A stretch of 64,000 nucleotides of DNA. Source: Purshia tridentata. Its lineage: Eukaryota > Streptophyta > Magnoliopsida > Rosales > Rosaceae. The notes below the pieces were generated by a model. The model searched no databases. It was not told where the DNA came from and saw only the letters and a program-made list of their open reading frames with translations. A program made the position numbers and the translations under genes. Where the stretch lies: NCBI GenBank assembly GCA_003254885.1, contig QANT01005711.1:1-64000 (forward strand), written 5' to 3'. This document shows positions 22,645 through 33,841 of this stretch, piece by piece (positions within the stretch are counted from its first letter, which is position 1; every line of letters begins with the position of its first letter).

Positions 22645-23703
22645 TGTAACACCCCGCACTTTTCAAATTGGTTTTGAAAAGCTTTTTAAAGGTTTTCGGA
22701 ATTTTATTTGGAAAGTAAAGTGTTTTGGACGTTTTTCAAATTTAAAGTTTGACTTTTAAAAGGGGGAAAAAGTTGACTTTTTGTTTTGGAGGTCTTTTCA
22801 CGTTGACCTTGGGTCCGTTAGGAAGGTCTCGTCCTCACGAGTTCGTAGACACGTAGCACGCGTCGAACGGAGCTACGGTTTGAAAGTTACGGACGTGTGA
22901 AGAGAAGGACACATTGGTAATTTTGGAAAAGTTGGATTTAAAAAGGGGCACAGAACCCCAGAAAATCAGACAGATTTCTCTCTCCTCTCTCTGCGCGTCT
23001 CTCCCTCTCTCTCGCGCGACACAGCCCAGCCGCGCCTTTCGCCGGCGCGTGGGGGCGCGTTCGGCGGCGGGCCGGCGTGGTCTTTGGCTCGCCGTGCTCG
23101 CCGGCTCTTCCTCTTCCCTCCGGTGGTGGCGGTTTCCCGTGGAACAGCCCGGAAAGTGGAGAATCGCGCGTGCACAGTCGGTGTGATCGGCGGCGATCCC
23201 GCCGTTTCCGGCGGCGGCGAGGTTCAACGACCGCCCAGATCTCTTCCTCTCGTCGAGCCCAGCGTGTTGGTGGGTTCGATTGAGCCGGGGGACCGCCGTG
23301 GACGGCGGATCGAGTGTGGGTGTGCCGCCGGCTTTCCGGCCAAAATTCCTCCTTTTCCGGCCACTTTTGGCCGTCGACCCAGGTTCGAGTTTTGATCCCC
23401 TCAATCTCCTCTACGTGCCCATGTAGTTTGTTTTAGCTAAACACGACTTTCGTTTTTGACAGTTGACCGCCCGTTGACCGCTGTGGGTTTCGCCGCGTGT
23501 GACGGTTCCAGCGGCTGTTTCCTTGGTTTTCGGCCTCGGGCCAACCACCCGAGCTTGTGGGTGAGTTCTCAGACCTTCCGCGTGGTTTACGAGGGTCGGG
23601 TAACCCCCGTGCATGGTGGTTCCCGCTGTTTCGATTGTGTGTTGACTTGATTGTGACTTGTTGTGAATTCTGGTTTATATCTTGGACTGTCTGGTCTTAA
23701 CAG

Positions 23704-23819
23704 GTACGCGCGGCCTTGGAATTGGTACTCCCAATGCCGTTATGCTGCCGGATTTTAGAATCCGAGCAAAGGAGCCACGAAGGACACGAAGGGTAGTTTA
23801 GTCTTTTCGCGTGGTCACG
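23704..23819 (+). other. Exon-like cassette of family A (best-preserved copy)
   Basis: 116 bases bounded by TGGTCTTAACAG on the left and GTGAGTGAACC on the right, good plant acceptor and donor sequences. It contains the inverted repeat GGATTTTAGAATCC. Equivalent blocks lie at 20616-20721, 28384-28499, 30686-30792, 34842-34959, 37262-37367, 60337-60450 and 63596-63710. Confidence 0.65.
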
Positions 23820-24380
23820 GTGAGTGAACCTAGGACCCGTTAATCCTCAGTTTAGTTAATTACTTGGTTACTTGTATGCATGTTTGTTTTGGTTGTTGTT
23901 TGCTAGTTAAGGGAGGTTACGGAATTAGGATTGAAATACCGGTAAATTACGGATTATTTGAGGTTACAGAATTAAGAAATGTTTGGAGCTTCAGAGAGGG
24001 CTAAGTAAGGATCAGTGGTGGTGTTTGAGGATTAATGAATTCAGGTGGAGATTTGGATTAGGATTGGGATTCCCGGGGTTTTAAAGTTATGGCCTTTTAA
24101 GGTGATTTAGTATGGATTTGGTTTTGGAAACTGATTTGAGAATTCAGTTTATTCTCGGATAAAATTAAAGATTTGATTTTACTTATCCGTTTTTGATGAC
24201 GTTGGTTCTTTAAGAAATGATTTAATATTAAGTTCGAGTTTTGGTTTCGATGGATTTTCTGTTATATCCAAAAAGGTTTTGAAAATGGTTTTCGGTGATT
24301 TGAAATGGAAATATCATTTTCGGATTGGTACGGTTTTCAAAACACCCAGTTGGTACTCGTTCAGCTTCTCAGGTTACACA

Positions 24381-24636
24381 GGTCTTTGGGACCCATCACG
24401 GCACACACATAGGCTTTGGGCCGTGTGTCGGGATGCTTTGCCCTTTGGGGGCGGCCCTGCGTGCACGTACGGCAGTTGTTGGCCCTGCATGTGTATGACA
24501 GACCCTGGCTCTGCACATGCACAGCAGGATATTGGCCCTGCATGCGTACAGCAGGTCGTAGGCCCTGCGCATGTACGGCAGGATATTGGCCCTGCATGCG
24601 TACGGCAGGTTGTGAGCCCTGCGCATGTACGGCAGG
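24381..24636 (+). repeat. Hairpin array in A2
   Basis: Starts with GGTCTTTGGGACC and a CACGGC...GCCGTG hairpin. About seven units of ~28 bases follow. Several have the constant stem CCTGC/GCAGG around a 9-base alternating purine-pyrimidine loop (ATGCGTACG or GCATGTACG in alternation). Confidence 0.85.
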
Positions 24637-25243
24637 CTTGCTGGATGTGGATTGGGTGATGGTTTTACGCATCTTGTCAGTTTACAGTTGTTCTTGCGAA
24701 TTATAGATTTCAGTTCATAATTGATATTTTGGGAAAGTGACTAGTTTTATTGATTTACAGAGTTTTCAGTTCTTGTTTTATAAATTGGGACTTTGATCAG
24801 CTTTATTGTTTTCTAAAAGAGTTTTCAAAATGGATTTCAAACGCGGGTTTCTACAAAGAGTTTTCAGTGGATTTATAAAATGTTTTAAAGCAGGGGAATC
24901 TCAAAAGGGTAACAGTGAGGTTGAGAAACCTTGGTTTTAAAGGTTTAGGCGAGGATTGATTACCAAGGTTTGAGTAACAAAGGTCTTTTGAGATTTAAGG
25001 CTAAGTAAAAGATCGGAGTATTAGTGGATGTAATCGAGGATTCTAAGATTTTGGGAGAAACTAGTGGAATTCTAAGTCAGGACGTTGTGATATAATTTGA
25101 GGTGATTCCAGTTTAGAGGATAATTTAAGGATTTGAGGTTTGACGGTGATTTGAGGCTTGAGAAGGATTACGAATTTGACGATTTTACTGATTATTTTAA
25201 TTGAGTTTATTTTGAGGTTTTCAGTTAGATTTCACTCACACGG

Positions 25244-25300
25244 GCTCTAGTGAGCTTACCGGGTTTGTGTGTAAACCCGGTGCACCTGTGGTTGGGTGCA
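25244..25300 (+). repeat. Triple hairpin near the 3' end of A2
   Basis: Three consecutive perfect inverted repeats: GCTC/GAGC with loop TAGT (25244-25255), ACCGGGTTT/AAACCCGGT with loop GTGTGT (25258-25281), and TGCACC/GGTGCA with an 8-base loop (25281-25300). Confidence 0.85.
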
Positions 25301-25570
25301 GGGTTTTGGTTTTGCAGGTTGAGCAGGCTCAGGAGACAGTGGAGAGAAGACGAGGCAGTGGGACCAACAGTATTTCAGAAACTTGGTTTTATAGTTGTTT
25401 TTATTTGTAGAGGTTTTACAGCTTGGTTTTATAAATGTATTATGAAATTTACAATTGTTTTCAGTAAATTATTTTATACTCATGGCTCACAGCTTCAGAA
25501 AAAGGGCCCACAGGAAACAGTTGTCAGTTTTCAGCAGTTTAGACACGTGCCCGAGGGTCGGGGCGTGTCA

Positions 25571-26268
25571 CCATGACACCAAGTTCCTTAGCCACTTTTG
25601 GATTACTTTATGGAAGATGTTTAGAACAAGTCTGAACCAAAGCACCACCGCTCATCCTCAAACAGGCGGATAGACCAAGGTGACCAACCGCACCCTAGGC
25701 AACATGCTTCGAAGTATTTGCAGCGACAAGCCAAAACAATGGGACTACACCCTCCCATAAGCAAGTTCAGTTACAACAGTGCCGTCCACAGTGCAACAGG
25801 TAGGTCACCATTTTCCATAGTTTATACATCTATTCCTAACCATGTTGTTGACCTAGTGAAGTTATCTAAGGGGTGTGGCATGAGCACGGCAGTCGAGCAT
25901 CTGGCCACCGAAGTGCAAACTGTGCATGAGGAAGTACAGAAGAAACTGGAGCAAACCAATGTCAAATACAAGACAGCTGCTGACAAGCATCGGCGAACTA
26001 AAGTGTTCAGCAAGGGCTATTTTGTCATGGTATTGTTACGAAAATACAGGTTTCCAGTAGGCACCTACAACAAACTCAAGCCATGAAAATATGGCCCATT
26101 CAAGATCTTGAAGAAGATTAATGACAACGCCTACATTGTGGACCTGCCAGAAAGCATGAAGATTTCCAACACTTTCAATGTTGCAGACCTACATGACTAC
26201 CATGCCGATGATGAGCCTTTATATCCAGACTATAACTCAGGGTCGAGTTCTTCCAAAGTGGAGGAGAC
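25571..26268 (+). pseudogene. G1 integrase end and GPY/F-type module (fossil)
   Basis: Continues the integrase core ([36 protein letters not shown]) and a C-terminal module of GPY/F type ([34 protein letters not shown]). The frame runs across the LTR boundary at 26269, as known for some chromoviruses such as CRM. It is broken. Confidence 0.85.
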
Positions 26269-26563
26269 TGATGTAGAGCGTTTGGCATTCTACTTTGAGG
26301 AAGGACTTGAACGTCGAAAAAGAGGGAAATTATTTATACTAGACTTTGCTTTTGAGCCCGAATATAGTCGATTTGAGGGAATCGCGCCACGAGTCCAACT
26401 CACAGCTAATGCTGTGATGCATAGGCTTTTTTGGGCTTTCGAGGTCGTTTGGGGTCTCAAAACGGCCTTTAAAGTTTCAGCCGATTTTTGCTATTTTATT
26501 TTATATTTTATTTTTGCATTCCTAGTCAAGCTAGGACTTGTGGAACTTATTTAAGCCAACTTT

Positions 26564-29500
26564 TGTCACGCCCCGACCCTCGGGCACGTGAACACCACTG
26601 ATCCTGAAAACCAAAACTGTTTCCTGAAGCTGTGGGCCCTTTTTCTGAAAACTGTGAGCCATGAATATCAAATAATTTACTGAAACAATTGTAAGTTTAC
26701 AAAACACATTTATAAAAACAAGCTGTAAACTTTTTACATAAAAATCCAACTGTAAAATAACTTTCTGAACACTGCTGGTCCCACTGCCTCGTCTTCTCTC
26801 CACTGCCTCCCCAGTCTGCTCAACCTGCAAAACCGAACCCTGCACCCAACCACAAGTGCACCGGGTTTACACACAAACCCGGTAAGCTCACTAGAGCTCG
26901 TATGAGTGAAATCTAACTGAAAACCCCAAAATAAATAATTCAGTAAAATAGTCAAATCACAATCAATCCATCTTGATGCCTCAAGCACAGTCAAACCACA
27001 AATCACAAATCATAAACCTTAACCTGATCACCAAATCCTCTAACCCAACCAATTCACTATCCCCATTTGTAATACCTCAAAATATCCTCAATTTAACCTC
27101 TAAACTAGAAATCACCTCGATTTACACCACAAGGTCCTGCCTTAGAATCTCACTAGATTCTCCAATAATCTTAGAATCCTCGATATCCATTCAGAACCAT
27201 CTTAAACCTCAATTAATCCTTCCACTATTCTCAAATAACCTTTAGAACCTACTAAATCCTCAATTTAAAACCACTGATACTCTGAAACCTTTTATTTACC
27301 CTTAAATCTTAAATGACCTTTGTTACTCAAACCCCGGTAATCGATTCTCACCTAAACCTTTAAATCCAAAGTTTCTCAACACCTCACTGTCATTCTTTGA
27401 GATTCCCCTAGCTTTAAAACATTTTATAAAATCCACTGAAAACCCTTTGTAGAAATCCGCGTTTGAAATCCATTTTGAGATCTCTTTTAGAAATCATTAA
27501 ATCTGATCAAATGTCCCAAATTATAAAACAAGAACTATAATTTAATAATTAAAAATAATATGTAAACTCACAAGATATGAAAACCATCACCCAATCCACA
27601 TCCAGCTAACCTGCCGTACATGCGCAGGGCTTACAACCTGCCGTACGCATGCAGGGCCAATAATCCTGCCGTACATGCGCAGGGCCTATGACCTGCCGTA
27701 CGCATGCAGGGCCAATATCCTGCCGTACGTGTGCATAGCCAGGGTCTGTCATACACATATAGGGACAATATTCTGCCGTACGTGCACGCAGGGCCGCCCC
27801 CAAAGGGCAAGGCATCCCGACACACGGCCCAAAGCCTATGTGTGTGCCGTGATGGGTCCCAAAGACCTGTATAACCTGAGAAGCTAAATGAGTACCTACT
27901 GGGTGCTTTGAAAACAATACCAATCCGAAAAGAAATATTTTTAGTTCAAACACCAAAATCCAGGTTCCAAAACCTTTTGATATGACGAGAAATTAAATCA
28001 AACTTGAACTTAAAATTAAATCCTTTCTTAAAGAACCAAAAGTTACCAAAAACTAATAAGTAAAATCAAATCTTTATCTTTAACCAAAAATAAACTGAGT
28101 TCTCAAAATCAGTTTCCAAAACCAAAATCCATACTAATTTATCTTTAAAAAGCAATAACCTTAAACCCCGGGAATCCCAATCCTAATCAAAAGTCTCCAC
28201 CTGAAGTCAGTAATCCTCAACCATAACCACTAATCCTTAGTCCTCAAACAATCCTTTAAATCATCGGTATTCCAATCCTAATTCCGTAACCTCCCTTAAC
28301 TAGCAAACAGCAACCAAATCAAACAGGCACACAAACAAGCAAGTAACTACTAAGCTGAGATTAACTGAGCTTCAATCACTCACAGTGACCGCGCGAAAAG
28401 ACCGAACTGCCTATCTTGTCCTTCGTGGCTCCTTTGCTCGGATTCTAAAATCCGGCAGTATAACGGCAGCGGAAATACCAATTCCCATGCCGAGCACACC
28501 TGCTAAGACCAGACAACCAAGCAACAAACCAGAATTCACAACAGGTTCTCAACCAAGCCAACAAACAACCGAAACGGCGGGAACCACCACTCACGGGGGT
28601 TGCCTGACCTCGGAAAGCACACGAAAGGTCCGAGAAACTCACCCAAACTCACCCACAAGCTCGGGTGGTTGGCCAAAAACCAAGAAAACGGTCCCTGGAA
28701 CCGTCACACGCAGCGAGTCCCACGACGGTCAACGGGCGGTCAACGAGTAGTCAACTACCAAAAATGAAAGTCACGTTTAGCTAAAACGAATTACACAAGG
28801 ACGTAGAGGAGATCGAGGGGATCGATTCTCGAACCTGGGTTGACGGCCAAAAGTGGCCGGAAAAGGACGAAAACTGGCCGGAAAGCCGGCAGCACAACCA
28901 CACTCAATCCGTCGTCCACGACGGTCCCACGGGTCAATCGAACCCACCAACACGCTGGGCTTGACGAGAGGAAGAGATCTGGGCGGTCGCTGAGCCTCGT
29001 CGTTGCCGAAAACGTCGAGATCTCCGCCGATCACCCATGGTGCGCGAGCTGGAACGCGAGTTTCTGGGCTGTTTCGGGAGGAGGCGCCACCATGGGAAGG
29101 AAGAGGAAGGCGGCGCGAGCACGACGAGCTAAAAACCAGGCTGGCCCGCCGCCGGAAGCGCCCCCACGCACCGGCGAAAGGCGCGGCTGGAAGAGAGAAT
29201 CGTAAGAAGGAGAGAAGTTTCGGGAGAGAGGAGAGAGAAAACTATGATTTTCTGGGGTTCTGTGCCCCTTTTTAAAATCGAACTTTTCTAAAATTACCAA
29301 CTTGCCCCTCTCTTCACACGTCCGTAACTTTCAAACCGTAGCTCCGTTTGACGCGTGATACGTGTCTACGAACTCGTGAGATCGAGACCTTTCCAACGAA
29401 CCCATGGTCAACGCAAAAAGTCCTCCCGAACAAAAAGTCAAATTTTTGCCCAAGTTTAAAAGTCAAACTTTAAAATTTGAAAACCTCCAAAACGTTTTAC

Positions 29501-29572
29501 TTTTCCTGTAAAATCCCGAAAACTTTTAAAAAGTTTTTCAAAACCCACTTTTGAAAGGTACGGGGTGTTACA
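26564..29572 (-). mobile_element. A3: A-family LTR-like element (long form)
   Basis: 3009 bp, perfect target repeat ACTTT (26559-26563, 29573-29577). Same organisation as A2 in reverse, including the triple hairpin (near 26835-26895), hairpin array (27610-27867), cassette (28384-28499), GC-rich leader (28800-29200) and GTTCGTAGAC-type module (29318-29395). Confidence 0.9.
27610..27867 (-). repeat. Hairpin array in A3
   Basis: About seven units with CCTGC/GCAGG stems in the first units. It is followed by the CACGGC/GCCGTG hairpin and the GGTCCCAAAGACC palindrome, and lies in the same relative position as the array in A2. Confidence 0.85.
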
Positions 29573-29627
29573 ACTTTGGTCTTTTGTGAACAATTATTCA
29601 ATTTTATAAATTAGAAAATGAGGAATT

Positions 29628-31410
29628 TGTAAGACCCCGTACTTTTCCAAGGTTCTTTTGAAAAACGTTTTAAAGGATTTCGGGATTTTAATTTTGGAAG
29701 TAAAGCGTTTTGGCGTGTTTCAATTTTAATTTTATTTTAACTTGGAGCAAAAGTTAACTTTTTGTTCGGGCGAAGTTTTGGCTTTGACTTTGGGTTCTTT
29801 GGAAAGGTCTTATTCTTATGAGTTCGTAGACACGAAGCACGAGTCAAATAGAGCTACGGTTTGGAAGTTACGGACGTGTGAAGGGAGAGGCAAACTTATA
29901 ATTTTGAAAAGTTGGTTTTTTAAAAGGGCAAAATCAGATTTCTTCCTCATTTTCTCTCTTCTCTCCCGCACTCTCACTTTTCTCTCTTTCTCTTCTCCTT
30001 CTCTCTCCAAGGCCAAATTTTGAATGGCCATAACTCCTTCGTTTGATGTCCGATTCTAGTGATCTTGGTATCGTTGGAAAGCTATCAATGATGCCTTTCC
30101 ACTGATAGTCTCAGATCATCATTCCAATCAGCCTTGAAGATGCAGCAGCACAGTTACAGTGGCGCCACAACCATCGTTCTTCGTCGATTCCAGCCATTTC
30201 TGGCTATGTTTGGGTCGAATTTTTAGTGGGTTTTACTCCCCTCTTCGTGGGCTTCCTTTCCCCTAAGGTATAGCTTTCCAATTTTGGTGAATTTCAGAAT
30301 TTCAATTTCTAGGGCTTTATGCCCATTTCGGGATTTCCTTAAATTGAGCCAATTCGAGTTGTTTTTCTTGCAATTGGAGTGTCTAAATTGCTTTTGGGCT
30401 TGGTTGGGCTTGTTTTGATGATATTTCAGGTTACCCACTACCTCCATCGCCGCTGCCATCAACAGAACCACCACTTGTGGCGACGGGTCAGCTTCTTTTC
30501 AACCCTCTTTGACCCTTTGTGGACCTCAAGAGCTCAATTCCCAGTCCCGTTGAGTTTTGGGTGAGTTTTTGTGTTTTTCCAGGGCTGTTCAGCCACCATG
30601 TGTGGTGGCAGCTGCCCGTTGTGACCGTTGAACAACCTATTTGGTGTATTTTTATGTAATTTGTTGGACTGTCTGGTCTTAACAGGTACTCTTGGCTCAG
30701 GAATTTGTATTTCCGATGTCGTTGTGCTGCCATATTTTAGAATCCGAGCAAGGGAGCCACGAAGGGCAGTTCGGTCTTTTTGCATGGTTACAGTGAGTGG
30801 AATTTTAAGTTCAGTTACTTGCTTGTTTGTTTGTTTTTTGCTAGTTAAGTGGGTACGGATTAGGATTGAAGATCCTGAAAGGTTTGAGGTTATTTTGGGC
30901 ATTGAGGATTTGTGAATTTAACTTGGATTATTAGTTTGAGGTGTTGGGTTTATTCGATAGGTGATTTGATTTTTGAGTTGTGGACTTTGTGATTTGAGGT
31001 TTAAGTAGGTTTTGTAATTGATTATTACTGATTTTATTGTTAAGATTTATGGTAAGTTTTCACTTATACGAGCTCTAGTAAGCTTATCGGGTTTGTGTTT
31101 AAACCCAGTGCACCTTTGGTTGGGTGCAGGGTTTGTTTTACAGGTTAAGCAGGCTAAGGCGCGATGGTAAAGAGAAGACGAGGCAATGGGACCACCAGTG
31201 TTTTAGAAACTTTGTTTTACACTTTGGTTTTATGTAAATGTTTTTGTGAATTATAGTTAATTTGAATAAAGGATTTATTGTTCATGGCTCACAATTTCAG
31301 GCAAAAAGTATAGGTTTCAGTTTTAATGTTTTTCACGTGCCCGAGGCTCGGGGCCTATGTCGTGAGACGTGGTGTCCCCACAGGGTCGTCTTGGGGTCAA
31401 CTGCGGGGCA
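29628..31410 (+). mobile_element. A4: divergent A-family LTR-like element
   Basis: About 1.78 kb. It starts TGTAAGACCCCGTAC and has the GTTCGTAGAC-type module (29816-29884), the cassette (30686-30792) and the A 3' block. The central leader (about 30010-30500) differs from other copies. The last ~60 bases after the CGAGGCTCGGGGC block do not match the usual A terminus. No clean target repeat was found, so the right boundary is approximate. Confidence 0.75.
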
Positions 31411-31780
31411 AATTCTTTGGTGCATTCCAAAGCGTGTGTGTGTGTTTTCGGGTTTTGCTTGAATCCCTAGCTTTTGCTGCATCACTCAGTGAGTGGACGT
31501 AAACCAAAATAAGCATTAATAGTCCTATAGTTTCAAGTTTCCTTTAAGATCTCGCAAACCCTCTTTGAAATCCCCCAGTTTTAGAACATTTTATAAAATC
31601 CACTGGTGACTATAAGTAAATCAGTATCTTAAAATCCACTTTGAGATTTTCGGAAAAATCATTAAAACTAATCAGGCTGCCCAATATCAAAACGGAACTG
31701 AAAGTTTATAATCATTGAAAACCTTCTTGTAAAACTGATGTAATAATAAAAGCTTCCACCCAAACAGCCACCCACAAAAC

Positions 31781-32036
31781 CTACCGTACATGTGTAGGGC
31801 CCACAACCTGCCATACGCATGCAGGGCTAATAACCTACCGTATATGCACAGGGCCCACAACCTGCCATACGCATGTAAGGCTAATAATCCTGCTGTACCT
31901 GTGCAGAGTCGGAATCTGTCAGACACATGCAGGGCCAATAGACTGCCATACGTGCACGCAGGGTCACCCCCAAGGGTAAGGCATTCTGGCACACGGCCCA
32001 AAGCCCAAGGGTGTGCCGTGATGGGTCCCAAAGACC
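31781..32036 (-). repeat. Hairpin array in B1
   Basis: Seven or so decayed units and the adjoining two palindromes; same layout as in the other B copies. Confidence 0.8.
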
Positions 32037-33520
32037 TATTTGAACTGATATGCTGAACTGGATTCCAACAGGGTGCTTGAAAAACAATACCAAATAATTT
32101 CATTCCAAACCACAACAAATCAAATTTAAAACCTTTTTAGATTAAACATGAAAATTAATCATCAAACTCGAAACTTATAAATTAAATCTTTTCCCAAAGA
32201 ACCAATAGATAGTTACCATAAACTGATAAATAAAATCAATCCTTCAAATTTATTCGAGAATAAATAAGTTCTCAAAATCAATTTCAATAATCAAAATTCT
32301 CAGCTAGCTCAAAGTATGTATCACATTTAAATTTCAATAAACTTTAATAAGATCAAAGTCCACTTACAGAGATAGCCTAGTTTTGGTCTTTGACTGGAGC
32401 GTCCCTAGACTCGGGAGTGTCGCCTAACATGAGAACAACAATACCTTAGAATACTATTCAATTTAAGGTCATAAAAACACAATTGTACGTTCTAGGCATT
32501 ACGCTCCACAAATATATATTTAACTATAGCCCAACTTAATTTCCTTCTCGACTCAAAATCCAAGGCCACTAGCTCATTGTTTTATCCAGTGATTTCCCTA
32601 ATTAACCTCCATTATTGCATAACTCAACCAAGGGTCGTTCGGATGTCATTTCGACAATAAATAAGTGTCCAATTTCACCCCAAAATTACCATTCCTTCAA
32701 ATTTTTTCAAACTAACTATTCTAAACCTCAATAAATCGTTCTTAAGGGTGGAAATCACTCCCAATTGCAATTAAATCTCCATGAACACCTTAGATTTCTA
32801 GAAATCCCGAAATGGACATAGGCCCCAATTATCCAACTTTCAATTTCGTCATATTTTCCATACCAAATCGAAATTAGAGAGTCCTAGGGGTGTAATTTGT
32901 CTAAAATATCTCACAATTATACCCAAAACTTGGAATCCTAAGAGAAATCCGAAATGGCCCTAAACCCCCAAATTAAAGTTTCAAAATTCTAAAATCCCCA
33001 AATCACCCCAAAGCCATCCTTAACCTCACAATTACAGAAAATAACCATCAATTTCACCCAAACAAGGCCAACCCGAAACAGGTCTCAAAATCCCCAAAGT
33101 TTCAATCCTACAAAATACTCGAAATTGAACAACTAAATTAGAGGGAAAAGAAAGCCCATACCTAGTGGAGAAAAACCCACCAAAAACTTTGAAGATTGGA
33201 GCTCGGAGGAGGCAGAAACCAAGGGAAGAAGATCGGCAGATCCGCTTGAGTCAGCAACAGTATGAAGCCTCTACAAGGTTCAATACTCTACACATAAAGG
33301 AACATTTCTCTGGTTTAGAGTTTTCTCATTTGGAGCTGAGAAATGGGTCGTATTTGACTCACAAAGAGGAAGAAAGGAGTGAAAGTGAGAGAGCACAAGA
33401 GAGAGAAAGAAAAGAGAGAAAAATAAGGAGGGATGCGTGAGAGTGGAGAGAGAAAGAGAGTCTAGAAAAATTTGGATTTTTGATTTCTAAATCCCATCTT
33501 TACAAAATTACAAGTTTGCC

Positions 33521-33650
33521 ACTCGCTTCCCATATTCTTAACTTCCAAACCGTAGCTTCGATGGACGCATGCTTCGTGTCTACGAACTCGCTTCCCATAT
33601 TCGTAACTTCCAAACCATAGCTTCGATGGACGCATGCTTCGTGTCTACGA
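33521..33650 (-). repeat. 65-base tandem duplication within the shared module of B1
   Basis: 33521-33585 and 33586-33650 are near-identical. The unit covers much of the GTTCGTAGAC-type module, giving B1 an extra partial copy of it. Confidence 0.85.
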
Positions 33651-33841
33651 ACTCGTGAAGTAGAGCTCTATGCAACCATGTCAAAGTTAACTCCAAAATC
33701 ATAGTAATTTAAAAAGTCAACCTTGGGGTCTTTTATCACGTTCTTGACTTTCTAATCGTGGCTCTAAACAACCCATGCCGCGTGTCGACGAACTCGCGAG
33801 CTCAAGACATTCCTAACAGACCAAAGGTCAAAATTAAAATC

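Larger units (their letters stand above)
22645..25570 (+). mobile_element. A2: A-family LTR-like element (long form)
   Basis: 2926 bp, with perfect target repeat CCATG (22640-22644, 25571-25575). In order: TGTAACACCCCG terminus; GTTCGTAGAC-type module (22832-22905); C/T-rich tract; GC-rich leader (23020-23400); exon-like cassette (23704-23819); about 0.9 kb absent from short A copies and resembling family B, including the hairpin array (24381-24636); triple hairpin (25244-25300); conserved 3' block; GGGTCGGGGCGTGTCA terminus. There is no recognisable protein, primer site or polypurine tract. A solo LTR is the best reading. Confidence 0.9.
6499..31484 (+). mobile_element. G1: Ty3/gypsy chromovirus-like retrotransposon (fossil)
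   Basis: It has LTRs at both ends, a tRNA-iMet-type primer site, and gag-protease-reverse transcriptase-RNase H-integrase in Ty3 order. It is flanked by CTCAG (6494-6498 and 31485-31489). The pol frame continues into the 3' LTR and a GPY/F-type module is present. No classical chromodomain is seen, which suggests a CRM-like or related chromovirus lineage; that is inference. It is broken by six insertions (B2, CACTA, A1-A4) and at least half a dozen other breaks. By eye the two LTRs differ at about 8 of the first ~150 aligned bases, so the insertion is perhaps a few million years old, depending on the rate used. Confidence 0.9.
26269..31484 (+). mobile_element. 3' LTR of G1, split by A3 and A4
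   Basis: Begins TGATGTAGAGCGTTTGGC like the 5' LTR and ends CTTTTGCTGCATCA at 31484, followed by the target repeat CTCAG. LTR sequence proper occupies 26269-26563, about 29573-29627 and about 31411-31484. A3 and A4 fill the rest. Confidence 0.9.

Noticed and set aside
23084-23395. Protein-coding genes in the GC-rich blocks of A and B elements (also 8213-8503, 28840-29205, 34063-34554, 53092-53454)
   Set aside because: Frames are open on both strands at once, differ between copies and match no family I know. High GC alone explains most of them; only the recurring frame is noted as a finding.
24381-24636. CRISPR-like array of ~28-base repeats
   Set aside because: Units are imperfect, directly adjacent and without unique spacers, the DNA is plant nuclear, and the same array recurs inside dispersed LTR-like elements. 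It is a minisatellite of hairpins.
24279-24659. Cysteine-rich proteins encoded by the hairpin arrays (also 27606-27956, 31687-32118, 46783-47133)
   Set aside because: The Cys/Gly-rich repeats follow from the tandem DNA repeat, which is open in several frames and on both strands.
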